A stretch of 64,000 nucleotides of DNA from NCBI RefSeq assembly GCF_004514475.2, contig NZ_MYFO02000018.1, forward strand, positions 1 through 64,000, in the 5' to 3' direction. The DNA is from Paenibacillus athensensis (GTDB lineage Bacteria; Bacillota; Bacilli; Paenibacillales; NBRC-103111). The stretch's first letter is position 1; each line of letters opens with the position of its first letter. Below the pieces are notes generated by a model. It did no database searches, had not been told where the DNA came from, and saw nothing but the letters and a program-made list of their open reading frames with translations. Positions 7,006-14,561 of the stretch are shown here, piece after piece. The position numbers and the translations under genes were made by a program.

Positions 7006-9129
7006 TTACGCGTTCGCGCGTTGCTCTTCAAGCCACAGAATGGCGGTGACGCCGCGCGGGTAATATTTGCTGCCGGTGATTTCGCCGGAAATGATCTGAT
7101 CGCTCCAACTCCAGACGGACAACGTAGGGTGTGTCAGCCAGCGCACATGCGCGGCATCGGCGGCGGCGCTCGTTTCGTCTTCAGGCCAGCCGAGAATATG
7201 ACGGGCGACAAATTGGCACAAATAAATTTTGCTCAGCCACGAATTGTTGCTTGTCGAGCTCAGCTTCCAGCCGCCATCGGCAAACAGGCACGTGCCGGGA
7301 ACGAGCACGGTTGTCAAATGACGACGCAAAGCTTGCAGGTAAAACCCGTAGCGCCCGTCAGCATCAAGCGCCGCTTGACAGCCCGTCATGTACGGGAAAA
7401 TCAGCCCTTCAATCGCAGGAATGATTCGCGAATCGTTGTTTTCGCCGAGCACGGCCGGAATGTAGCCGCCTTCGGTCATGTGGCTGACAATCGTTTGCGC
7501 GCAGCGCAGCGCCTGATCGGCCGATTGATCCGCCAGCTCCACCTCTCCCGCCTCGCGGAAAATGCGCTCCAGCGCGACATAGGACGCCCAGCATTTGCCG
7601 GCCATGTAGATATTGTTCCGCGCCTGCCCCAGCGAGACGTCGAGGCTGTCGTAGGTCGTAATCTCCGCACCGCCCATTGCCCGCGTGCTGTCCAGTCCCA
7701 TGACGCCGTTGCGCTGAGTCGGGTCCGGATGGTCGCGATTCAGCATGCTGTCGAAGCATTGACGCAAAAGCGGCAGCTGCCCTTCCAGCCACTCGCGGTC
7801 CCCGGTCTGCTCGGCATACGTGGCTGCGCACAAAATCCAGTTCACAAGCTGCTCGTGCGTCATATGCGAGAAGCAGCCGGTCAGGCCGTACAGCTCATAC
7901 GAGGAATATTGCGGCCGCGAAAATATGTTGGCCACGCCCATATCGTGCGTGAAGCTGATCCCGCCGGGATATTCCGTTTCGTCGCCGGGGAAGCGCACGC
8001 GATCTTCGTAGCTGTAGCGCTCAGCGAACAGCTCCAGCTCGTTTTTTACCGTCCACGGATTCATTTTCAGCTCGAAAAACAACTGGTCGACCGTCAAATC
8101 GAACGTGTTCATCATCCGGTATTCGCCTTCGTTCACGATCCAGACCGCCTTGCCCTCCACGTCAAGCAATTGCGTACTGCCATAGTAGGCGCGAATCGCA
8201 TGGGCCAGCATAAAATGCTGGTCGTCGGATAAGCCGGAAGACTGAATGCGGGCGTCAGCAGCGGCGCCAGCGGCGGCAAGCTCGTCAAAGTGGGCCAGCG
8301 CATAGGCCGCGACGATTTCGATATTCGGAAAATAACGATTATAGGTATAGGAAGCGTCCCAGCCCGCGGTGACGATGCCCGCACGGTGGAAGCAGATCGC
8401 AAAGCGGTAGGTTTGTTTCTCGCCGGCCGGCGTTTCTGTCAGCAGCGCGCCGACGGTGCCTAGGCCAAAGGTCAAATTTTCCTCCAGCTTGGCAGTCAGG
8501 ATATCTTCTATGCTAAAATGAAGCGCAGAGCGGACGCGCGGATCGTCCGACACAATCGCTGTCATCCGCCCCTGGCCGATGCCTGCGGCTCCCGGCAGTG
8601 TATCGTCAATCCGGCGCATTGCGCTGTACGGGTCAGTGCCTTGATAGCCGAAAAAGGCGCGGCGCGGCGTCGTGCCCGCCGTATTGTCGACGGTCAGCTC
8701 GGCGAGAATGGCTGGAAGCAGCGCTTGTTGCAGCGCTTCGGCGCTGGCTGTGGCCGGGTCCGGCACGGACATCACCGGCGAGATCAGCCGGAACGTCAGA
8801 TCGCCTGCCGTCCACGTATCGGAGCTGACGCGAAAATCGCGGCGCACGTCGCTATGTGCAAACGGATGGACAAGCTTCGGCTTGTCCGGGTTCGGATCGG
8901 GATTCTCGATATCAAACCGTTTGCTTTCGTCGTCGCCGGACGCCCAGAACGGCAGTGCCTCGAATTGCCCGGGCTGGCCGGCGCTCTCCAGGCCGATAAA
9001 CACGCTTTGCCGCGGTGGGCGGCCGATCTCCAGATCAAAGCCCCCCGCGGCTCCGGGGAAGCCAAGCGTAAAACTGGCGAAAGCGCCGATTGGCGCATGA
9101 TGAGCGTTAAAAAACAAATTGTCGGGCAT
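7006..9129 (-). CDS. Beta-xylosidase, glycoside hydrolase family 52
   Basis: It hydrolyses xylo-oligosaccharides to xylose with retention of configuration. The start is the ATG at 9129 (MPDNLFFNAHHAPIGAFASF), behind AAAGGA; this gives 707 residues, matching the roughly 705 of Geobacillus GH52 xylosidases, which share this N-terminus. The whole length is recognisable, including RPPRQSVFIGLES, DIENPDPNPDKP and IVNEGEYRMMN (residues 331-341, the region of the catalytic nucleophile), then GAEITTYDSLDVSLG, the region of the acid/base Asp. There is no signal peptide, so it acts in the cytoplasm on imported oligosaccharides. No sugar transporter or xylanase lies beside it; the only neighbour likely to control it is the divergent AraC regulator. 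Confidence 0.95.
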   Translation of the reverse strand: MPDNLFFNAHHAPIGAFASFTLGFPGAAGGFDLEIGRPPRQSVFIGLESAGQPGQFEALPFWASGDDESKRFDIENPDPNPDKPKLVHPFAHSDVRRDFRVSSDTWTAGDLTFRLISPVMSVPDPATASAEALQQALLPAILAELTVDNTAGTTPRRAFFGYQGTDPYSAMRRIDDTLPGAAGIGQGRMTAIVSDDPRVRSALHFSIEDILTAKLEENLTFGLGTVGALLTETPAGEKQTYRFAICFHRAGIVTAGWDASYTYNRYFPNIEIVAAYALAHFDELAAAGAAADARIQSSGLSDDQHFMLAHAIRAYYGSTQLLDVEGKAVWIVNEGEYRMMNTFDLTVDQLFFELKMNPWTVKNELELFAERYSYEDRVRFPGDETEYPGGISFTHDMGVANIFSRPQYSSYELYGLTGCFSHMTHEQLVNWILCAATYAEQTGDREWLEGQLPLLRQCFDSMLNRDHPDPTQRNGVMGLDSTRAMGGAEITTYDSLDVSLGQARNNIYMAGKCWASYVALERIFREAGEVELADQSADQALRCAQTIVSHMTEGGYIPAVLGENNDSRIIPAIEGLIFPYMTGCQAALDADGRYGFYLQALRRHLTTVLVPGTCLFADGGWKLSSTSNNSWLSKIYLCQFVARHILGWPEDETSAAADAAHVRWLTHPTLSVWSWSDQIISGEITGSKYYPRGVTAILWLEEQRANA

Positions 9130-9388
9130 GAGCAGGTCATCCTTTCTGATGGGAGCGTATAGCTTCATCATAAGGCGGCGGCGGCGGAATGCCGATGGAC
9201 AAATCGAGCGGGGTTTTGGGCAAAATCGCGTTTGGGTGCAAGCGCTTTTATGAAGGGTGACGGGCCCTGGATCGGCGCTACTTCCACGGAACCGGACCAA
9301 CGATGCATGGAGATTTTCCCGACGGCCAGCCGCTTTCCAGCTTTCTACTCCCGCAAGCAACCATCTCGTTCAAGGAGCGATGCCAACC

Positions 9389-10675
9389 ATGTCCAAGCCT
9401 ACCCGCGACGCCGAGCTGCAACGCCATGCCGCTTCGGCGGAACACCGCCATCTTGAAGGAGCAATGCTGCCCGATTTGCAGCTGTCGTTTCGCTTGTTCG
9501 CTGCGCACCGCCGCAAGGTCAGGGCAGGCTGGACGTTTCCGGAGCACAGCCATTCGCTGTACGAAATCAACCTTGTGTTGGACGGCATTCAGCTGATGCA
9601 GGTCGAAGGCACAAAGCGCGAGCAGCGTTGCGGGGACTTGCTCTGGCTGCTGCCGGGCATGAAGCACGCCAGTCTGGGCGCGGCCGGGGGCGGCACGATG
9701 GAGTACATGTGCCTGCATTTTGCCGTCGACGATCCGTGGCTGCGCCACCAGCTCAACCAGCTCGCCGGCGTGCTGTACCGCGCAGATTCGCCGCTGACCG
9801 CGGCGCTGCGTCCGGCGCTCGACGCGTGGCTCGCAGCGATCCGGGACGCGGACGGCGAGCCGCAGCTTGTGCGGCTGCAGACGATGAACGCGTCCTTTCA
9901 GCTTTTCGCGGCGCTGAGCGGCTATTTGACGGCGAGCCGGGCAGGCGCGGAGGCGGAGGCGGCGACGGGCGCGGGGCGCGGCGCAAGCGGCGAGGCGGCT
10001 TTGCGCGCGGACGCAGCAGCGCGCTCGCAGGGGCGCAGCGACGCGGGGGCGGCGCGAGAAGCGGGGACGGCGACCGCGGGCGGCGGCGGGCGGAACGCGG
10101 AGCGCGGCGACCGCTCGACGGGCGCGAGCGCGGGCGACGCAGCGCGTGGGCGCGGCGACGTGGACGCCGCGACGCACGCGGCGGAGCGCGACGCACGCGC
10201 AGACGCGGCCGCGCAAGCCGACGCGCTCGCCCCGCCGAGCCGCGGCCCGGCCGCCGGCGGCGCAGCGCGCCCCGGCAGCAGCCACGGCGGTGCTCCGGCC
10301 GCCGCGCGCGGCAAACTGCCCGCGAGCGCGTCCGAGCTCGCCGGGCGGCTCGCCGCGAGCATCGAGGCGCTCGTGCTGCACGCTGGCGAAGCCGACGCCG
10401 ACGCCGCCAAGCGCGGCATCGAGCAGCTCGCTCAGCGGCTCGGCTACACGGCGGCGCATTGCAGCCGCGTGTTCCAGAGCGCCTACGGCATGTCGCCGCG
10501 CCAATACCTCAGCATGGTCAAGCTGCGCCAGGCCAAGCTGCTGCTGATGGACAGCGAGCTGTCCGTCGAGCAGGTCGCTGTGCGGCTCGGCTACCACGAT
10601 GTCTCGCAGTTCAGCAAACAATTTAAGCGCTGGACGAATTTATCGCCCAGCGCTTATCGGCAGCTTTCTTTTTAG
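9389..10675 (+). CDS. AraC-family regulator with a GC-rich low-complexity insertion
   Basis: It is divergent from the xylosidase gene across 260 bases and is probably its activator. The ATG at 9389 is preferred over one at 9380 because AAGGAG at 9372-9377 gives it normal spacing. The 428-residue product has a cupin sensor domain (WTFPEHSHSLYEINLVLDG near residue 55) and a C-terminal AraC helix-turn-helix pair (LAQRLGYTAAHCSRVFQSAYG and VAVRLGYHDVSQFSKQFKRW). Between them, at about residues 185-310, lies a stretch made almost only of Ala, Arg, Gly and Asp, coded by very GC-rich DNA (about 9940-10330). Usual AraC sugar regulators have roughly 290 residues, so this is an in-frame expansion of a linker. 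Confidence 0.85.
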   Translation: MSKPTRDAELQRHAASAEHRHLEGAMLPDLQLSFRLFAAHRRKVRAGWTFPEHSHSLYEINLVLDGIQLMQVEGTKREQRCGDLLWLLPGMKHASLGAAGGGTMEYMCLHFAVDDPWLRHQLNQLAGVLYRADSPLTAALRPALDAWLAAIRDADGEPQLVRLQTMNASFQLFAALSGYLTASRAGAEAEAATGAGRGASGEAALRADAAARSQGRSDAGAAREAGTATAGGGGRNAERGDRSTGASAGDAARGRGDVDAATHAAERDARADAAAQADALAPPSRGPAAGGAARPGSSHGGAPAAARGKLPASASELAGRLAASIEALVLHAGEADADAAKRGIEQLAQRLGYTAAHCSRVFQSAYGMSPRQYLSMVKLRQAKLLLMDSELSVEQVAVRLGYHDVSQFSKQFKRWTNLSPSAYRQLSF

Positions 10676-10691
10676 CAGACAGTCCGCAAAT

Positions 10692-11731
10692 TTATTTGCT
10701 CAAAGCCTTCAACACGGCGTCCACGCCATACGAATTGCCAATCGGAACGTAGCCCATCGCCAATGCGCCGTTCACCGCATAGGTCTGGTTATTTTGCACC
10801 GCCTTCAGCTTTTGCCAGACGGGATTTTTCTTCCATTCCTCCAGCAGCGCCGCTTTCGACTGGTCCTCATAGTTGAAATAGCCGAGGATCACATGATCCG
10901 GGTTCAGGGCAGCCAAGCCCTCCAGCGACATTTCGGCACCTTCGGTCATAAGCGAATTGTCCGGCGCCTTAAATCCCAGCCCATTGTCGTAATAGGGGGT
11001 CAAAAACTTCGTGCCGCCCAGCCAAATCGCATTATCCCGCACCTGCAGGAACGCTATGGTGCCCTTGACGTCGGCCAGCTTGGCCTTGGCGTCTTGCACC
11101 TTCGCCTGATAGCCGGTAATGAACTGGTCAGCCGTCTGCTCTTGGCCCAGCATCTTTCCGAACTTCGTCACCAGCTTCGGCCAATCGCTCCACACGTCGG
11201 TTGCGGTTTCGTCGATGACGACGGTTGTGGCGATTTTCGCCAATTGATCGCTTATCTCGGCGTTGACTTTATTGCCCGCAATGATCAAATCCGGCGCATA
11301 TTGCTGCAAAGCTTCCATGTTCACAGCCGTATTCTCGCCGACGATGGAAATGTCTTTGATTTTGTCCGTAAACGGCTTGTACGCCTCTGTTTTCAACGAG
11401 GAATTTTCCTTCGTAAACGGCAGCGCCAAACCGACGGAAGGCAGATCAAACAACAGCAGCGAATCGACATATCCCCAATGTACGACAGCGACGCGTTCAG
11501 GCTTTTTCTGAATCACAATGCTGCCGTTAGCCGCTTCAATCGTGCGCGGGAACGTGCCGGACGCCTTCTCCTGCGGAATTGCGCTCGACGACGGACTCGA
11601 CGCAACAGCCGGACTCGCCTTTCCCCCCTTTCTACCGGCGCTGCGCCTGCGCAAGCGCTTAACATCAGGATCATGCCGAGCAGCGCGGCAAGCCAAGCAA
11701 ACGATGATATAATTCGACGATCCTTGTTCAT
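10692..11731 (-). pseudogene. Siderophore-binding lipoprotein (FecB/FhuD type), frameshifted near the N-terminus
   Basis: The mature domain would bind a ferric siderophore for an ABC importer: motifs include IVIQKKPERVAVVHWGYVDSLL style strand, APDLIIAG and GGTKFLTPYYDN, with about 330 residues, typical of the periplasmic-binding family PF01497. A start at 11731 gives a lipoprotein signal ending LMLSACAG, but that frame and the mature-domain frame differ. They can be joined by one extra base in the G6 tract at 11623-11628 (minus strand AAAGGGGGGAAA). So either one G has been lost, or the tract is phase-variable, or the read is wrong at this homopolymer. No permease or ATPase is adjacent, so it would work with transport genes elsewhere. 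It sits behind a Fur-like box and next to a Btr-like regulator. Confidence 0.8.
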
Positions 11732-11770
11732 AGTAAAAGGACACCCTCTCTTTTTCTCACAGCATTTTAT

Positions 11771-11789
11771 GATAATGATTCTCAATATC
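11771..11789. promoter_or_regulatory. Fur box upstream of the siderophore-binding protein gene
   Basis: GATAATGATTCTCAATATC matches the 19-bp Fur consensus at 16 positions. It lies 40 bases upstream of the lipoprotein start, where Fur with iron would block transcription. Confidence 0.75.
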
Positions 11790-11844
11790 AATCACAATCC
11801 TACCATTACCTTCGCTTTCCGAAAATAGAGAGTTTCCCGCTAGT

Positions 11845-11884
11845 TGCATGGACAATTTCCATAGCACACAACAACATCCATGCA
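11845..11884. promoter_or_regulatory. TGCATGGA / TCCATGCA inverted repeat
   Basis: Perfect 8-bp arms at 11845-11852 and 11877-11884 flank 24 bases. It lies between the end of the AraC gene and the Fur-boxed gene, upstream of the latter, so it could be the operator of the AraC regulator. There is no T run, so a terminator is less likely. Confidence 0.3.
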
Positions 11885-11981
11885 TACAAGGATCAGACAA
11901 CGCCCTTGCCCGGACGTTCCAACCAACTTGCAGCTCCACATCGTCCCGACTCATCGCTTGCAGCACCCGGCGCGTTGACGC

Positions 11982-12812
11982 TCAAGCATCCCGGCTGTCA
12001 AAGCCGACCTGGCTGGGGGCAACCCCCTTATATTTTTTAAACAGCCTGCTAAAATAATACGGGTCGGCATAACCGACGCTACGCGCCACCGCCGAAACGG
12101 AAAACCGCTTCGTCAACAGCCACTCATGCGCTTTGTTCATCCGATAATGAATCAAATATTCGATCGGGCCCGTCCCCGTAAATTTGGTAAACAAATGCGA
12201 AAAATATTTCGGCTTCATCTGATAGCGCCCAGCAAGACTAGCCAGCGTCAGCGGCTCCATAAAATGCGCCTGCATATAACGCATCGCATCTTCGATCATC
12301 GGATAGCTGTCGGCATTTTGCTGATAGCGCTCTGCTTGCAGTACCTTGGCCACAATCTGGTAAAACAGCGACCGCTGATTCAGCTTGCCGATCACATCGG
12401 GCGCAGACGCGGTATTCGCGATTTGATCCACCAGTCGCAGCAGTTCGGGATCAAGCTCCGCCTCCACAACCGAAATTTCCTCCGGCTTGCGCTGATTCTT
12501 GACTTGCCCCGTTTCAATCGGCAAATAATGGGCCAAGCAATAACGAAAACCTCCCGCACCCGAAGCCATTTCCAAACGCCGTCCCACGCCACCGATCAGC
12601 ACACTGCCCGGCTTCAGCTTATAGCGCTCCGTTTCGTCGAAAACAAACTCCGCCGCTCCTTCCAGCGCAATAATAACCGCGCAGCGGGAGGTCGGAATGT
12701 GAACGTGACCGCTGTAGATGCGGCTGCTTTCCAGGCACGTGCGGTACACGCCAAACAGCTCAATGGGCGTATTGGCAAAATACACCGCCAACTCCTCATA
12801 CGTCCGCGACAT
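11982..12812 (-). CDS. AraC-family regulator of siderophore uptake (Btr-like)
   Basis: This 276-residue regulator has an N-terminal sensor domain (residues 1-150) with no known-ligand motif and a C-terminal AraC DNA-binding domain (LAGRYQMKPKYFSHLFTKFTG and VARSVGYADPYYFSRLFKKYKG). The ATG at 12812 is behind AAGGAG. It is read in the same direction as the siderophore-binding gene, has its own Fur-like box, and in Bacilli AraC proteins in this position (Btr, YbbB type) activate siderophore uptake when the siderophore is present. The role is inferred from position and Fur control; the sensor domain here is shorter than in Btr, which carries a fused binding protein. Confidence 0.85.
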   Translation of the reverse strand: MSRTYEELAVYFANTPIELFGVYRTCLESSRIYSGHVHIPTSRCAVIIALEGAAEFVFDETERYKLKPGSVLIGGVGRRLEMASGAGGFRYCLAHYLPIETGQVKNQRKPEEISVVEAELDPELLRLVDQIANTASAPDVIGKLNQRSLFYQIVAKVLQAERYQQNADSYPMIEDAMRYMQAHFMEPLTLASLAGRYQMKPKYFSHLFTKFTGTGPIEYLIHYRMNKAHEWLLTKRFSVSAVARSVGYADPYYFSRLFKKYKGVAPSQVGFDSRDA

Positions 12813-12844
12813 GTGAAATAACTCTCCTTATATTCATTAGGAAT

Positions 12845-12863
12845 GATATTGATTCTCAATTTC
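12845..12863. promoter_or_regulatory. Fur-box-like sequence upstream of the AraC regulator
   Basis: GATATTGATTCTCAATTTC agrees with the Fur consensus at most positions and shares TGATTCTCAAT with the box at 11771. It lies about 35 bases upstream of the AraC start codon. The 12813-13136 gap otherwise holds one terminator. Confidence 0.6.
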
Positions 12864-12944
12864 ATTTACGCTGTCATTATAGGCAATCCGGCTCGCAATT
12901 GCAACGCAAAAATCGTTCGTTTACATAGTAGCGCTAGTAAATAA

Positions 12945-12988
12945 CAAAACAGGCCCATCATGGTTGTTTTACACCATAACTAAGCCTG
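12945..12988 (-). terminator. Intrinsic terminator after the immunity gene cluster
   Basis: CAGGC at 12950 pairs with GCCTG at 12984-12988, and an inner ATGGTTGT/ACACCAT pairing extends the stem. On the minus strand it leads into TTTTGTTATTT. It would end the toxin-immunity transcript. Confidence 0.5.
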
Positions 12989-13136
12989 CTTGCAGTAACG
13001 AAAATCGCTATCCGAAAAAATCCCCCTCCTCTGACTGAGCAAAAGGACAGATGTTGAGCTACTCTGGCGGTAAAAAGATTCGCGGATTCATACACGGGTT
13101 TCATTAATCCTTACAATTGTACTCCTCATAAGCATG

Positions 13137-13481
13137 TTAGATAACCTCATGATATCGTTGAGGCAACCCATCGCCAAGCTCGCCACTTTCAACTAACGAA
13201 ATCCATTCCAAATATCGTAAACAAATGGTTTTGCATAAAAGATTCGGAGTTCCTGACTCTGTAAAAATAGAGGTCATTAGATACTCTAAATCCAAATCGC
13301 TGCCAATCACTTTGGCAGGGCTAAAAAATGGCCCCATTTCGTAAGCATGCCGCTTCAAAAATATAGAAGCTCATCTTAAATATTCAGCAATCAACATCTC
13401 ACTCGATTGTTTTTTTATTTCTCTGGCTCCCCAGTTCAAATCAGAAATTCGCGACACCGCTTGTTCCAAAAGATTATTCAT
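13137..13481 (-). pseudogene. Small immunity-like gene interrupted by in-frame TGA
   Basis: An ATG at 13481 overlaps the stop of the preceding gene as ATGA, the usual sign of translational coupling. It opens a frame of 36 residues (MNNLLEQAVSRISDLNWGAR...) that stops at TGA 13371-13373. The same frame then continues for 77 more sense codons to 13137, including EMGPFFSPAKVIGSDLDLEY. Joined, this gives about 113 residues, the same size as the other small genes of the cluster. One transition (CGA to TGA) would account for the break. I do not recognise the family; it is called immunity-like from its place at the end of a polymorphic toxin operon. Confidence 0.6.
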
Positions 13482-13837
13482 GTCTCGTCTCCAAGCAGTT
13501 CATCTTCAAAGTCACAGGAAACAACTGTCTTGAATCCAGCTTCCCATAACCCTTTTACAAGTTTGGCAATTGCATCCATGTATATTTTTTCCCCAGCACC
13601 CGTGACGGGTTCGATATCCAGATAGTATCTATAGTACAAAAATTCATCATTTCCCTGATTCCGTTTCTTTTCTGAAAAATCTTCGTTATGAAAAACAAAA
13701 ATCTCAGACAGTTGCGTTGTAATCACCGAACCTGAAGCAGCACCCTCGCCAAGTTGACAAACCATTTCAACTACTTTTTTTTTTTCGTAATCCGTATCCA
13801 AAAACACTTTTGTAAACAAATCGTATTGAGATTGCAT
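13478..13837 (-). CDS. Small acidic protein, candidate immunity protein (119 aa)
   Basis: The ATG at 13837 follows TGAGGTAC. The product is acidic and cytosolic, begins MQSQYDLFTKVFLDTDYEKK and ends in VSCDFEDELLGDET. No family is recognised. It is third in a run of four small, AT-rich, minus-strand genes directly downstream of the toxin, and its stop overlaps the start of the fourth. Acidic proteins of this size in this position commonly neutralise the upstream toxin or toxins of related strains; the specific partner cannot be told from sequence alone. Confidence 0.6.
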   Translation of the reverse strand: MQSQYDLFTKVFLDTDYEKKKVVEMVCQLGEGAASGSVITTQLSEIFVFHNEDFSEKKRNQGNDEFLYYRYYLDIEPVTGAGEKIYMDAIAKLVKGLWEAGFKTVVSCDFEDELLGDET

Positions 13838-13872
13838 AAATAGTACCTCACATCACATAGTCGGCGTCTCCA

Positions 13873-14193
13873 TCACGAATACCACTCTCCATCTGAAAAG
13901 ATGTCGTCGTTTTCACTGGCCTGAATGTTATGCAGATGAATAAATCTTATCATCTCCGACCTAACCAACGGCCAATCGGAGTTGGACACTGCAAACCCCC
14001 GGTGATGATTCCAGCTCATATCAACCTCTATGTTCAAATTCATCTCACGTCGACACCATTCTATAAAATCATACATGATCATCGTGAAACCAACATTCGA
14101 TTTAGCGGATGAAACCCAGATTAATGTCTTTTCTTCCCCGCATACGGTTTGTCTAAAATGAATCTCACCTTCTGCGAACCAGGTGGTGCGCAC
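13873..14193 (-). CDS. Small protein, candidate immunity protein (about 106 aa)
   Basis: The frame contains TLIWVSSAKSNVGFTMIMYD and a NHHRGFAVSNSDWPLVRSEM segment; I do not recognise the family. The start is unclear. GTG at 14193 gives 106 residues but lacks a good ribosome site, and the frame stays open upstream (GLITKNGY) to near the end of the previous gene, with only an ATT as a possible earlier start at 14211. It either starts at GTG by coupling to the upstream gene or has lost its start. Its place between two other small AT-rich genes after the toxin suggests immunity. Confidence 0.55.
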   Translation of the reverse strand: MRTTWFAEGEIHFRQTVCGEEKTLIWVSSAKSNVGFTMIMYDFIEWCRREMNLNIEVDMSWNHHRGFAVSNSDWPLVRSEMIRFIHLHNIQASENDDIFSDGEWYS

Positions 14194-14216
14194 GTATCCG
14201 TTCTTTGTAATGAGCC

Positions 14217-14540
14217 CTACACCCCCATTTCCTTACAACGGTCTGAAAACTGTTGAATGTAGGCCGCAAGCTTCTCTGGATCATGGGATAAATCAATGAT
14301 AGTGCCCACATCTCCCCGTTTACTGACGGAATAAGCGCAATCCCATGAGCGAAACCCGTCTTCCGGTCCCACGATTTGTTTATTTCTAAAGAAAAACCAG
14401 CAACATTCTGCTTCAAGCATGTGTTCACTTAATAGCGGAATCGTTTCATTGGTCCGATAAGGGTTTAATTTGATCAACGCAAGCTGATCTGCCAATTGTC
14501 TGGCTTCTTCCAAGGTAATGGTTTGGATATACTCTTTCAA
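14217..14540 (-). CDS. Candidate immunity protein for the adjacent papain-fold toxin (107 aa)
   Basis: This is the first gene after the toxin, with 21 bases between them, so it is the most likely cognate antidote. The start appears to be a TTG preceded by GAAGGGCAGG. The product begins MKEYIQTITLEEARQLADQL and carries ECCWFFFRNKQIVGPEDGF and a Ser/Asp-rich end; there is no signal peptide. The W-F-F-aromatic patch followed by a Gly/Pro turn vaguely recalls YrhB/Imm35-type immunity proteins, but I would not assign it. Base composition is AT-rich like the C-terminal part of the toxin and unlike the toxin's N-terminal part. Confidence 0.65.
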   Translation of the reverse strand: MKEYIQTITLEEARQLADQLALIKLNPYRTNETIPLLSEHMLEAECCWFFFRNKQIVGPEDGFRSWDCAYSVSKRGDVGTIIDLSHDPEKLAAYIQQFSDRCKEMGV

Positions 14541-14561
14541 AGAAATAACCTGCCCTTCTCT

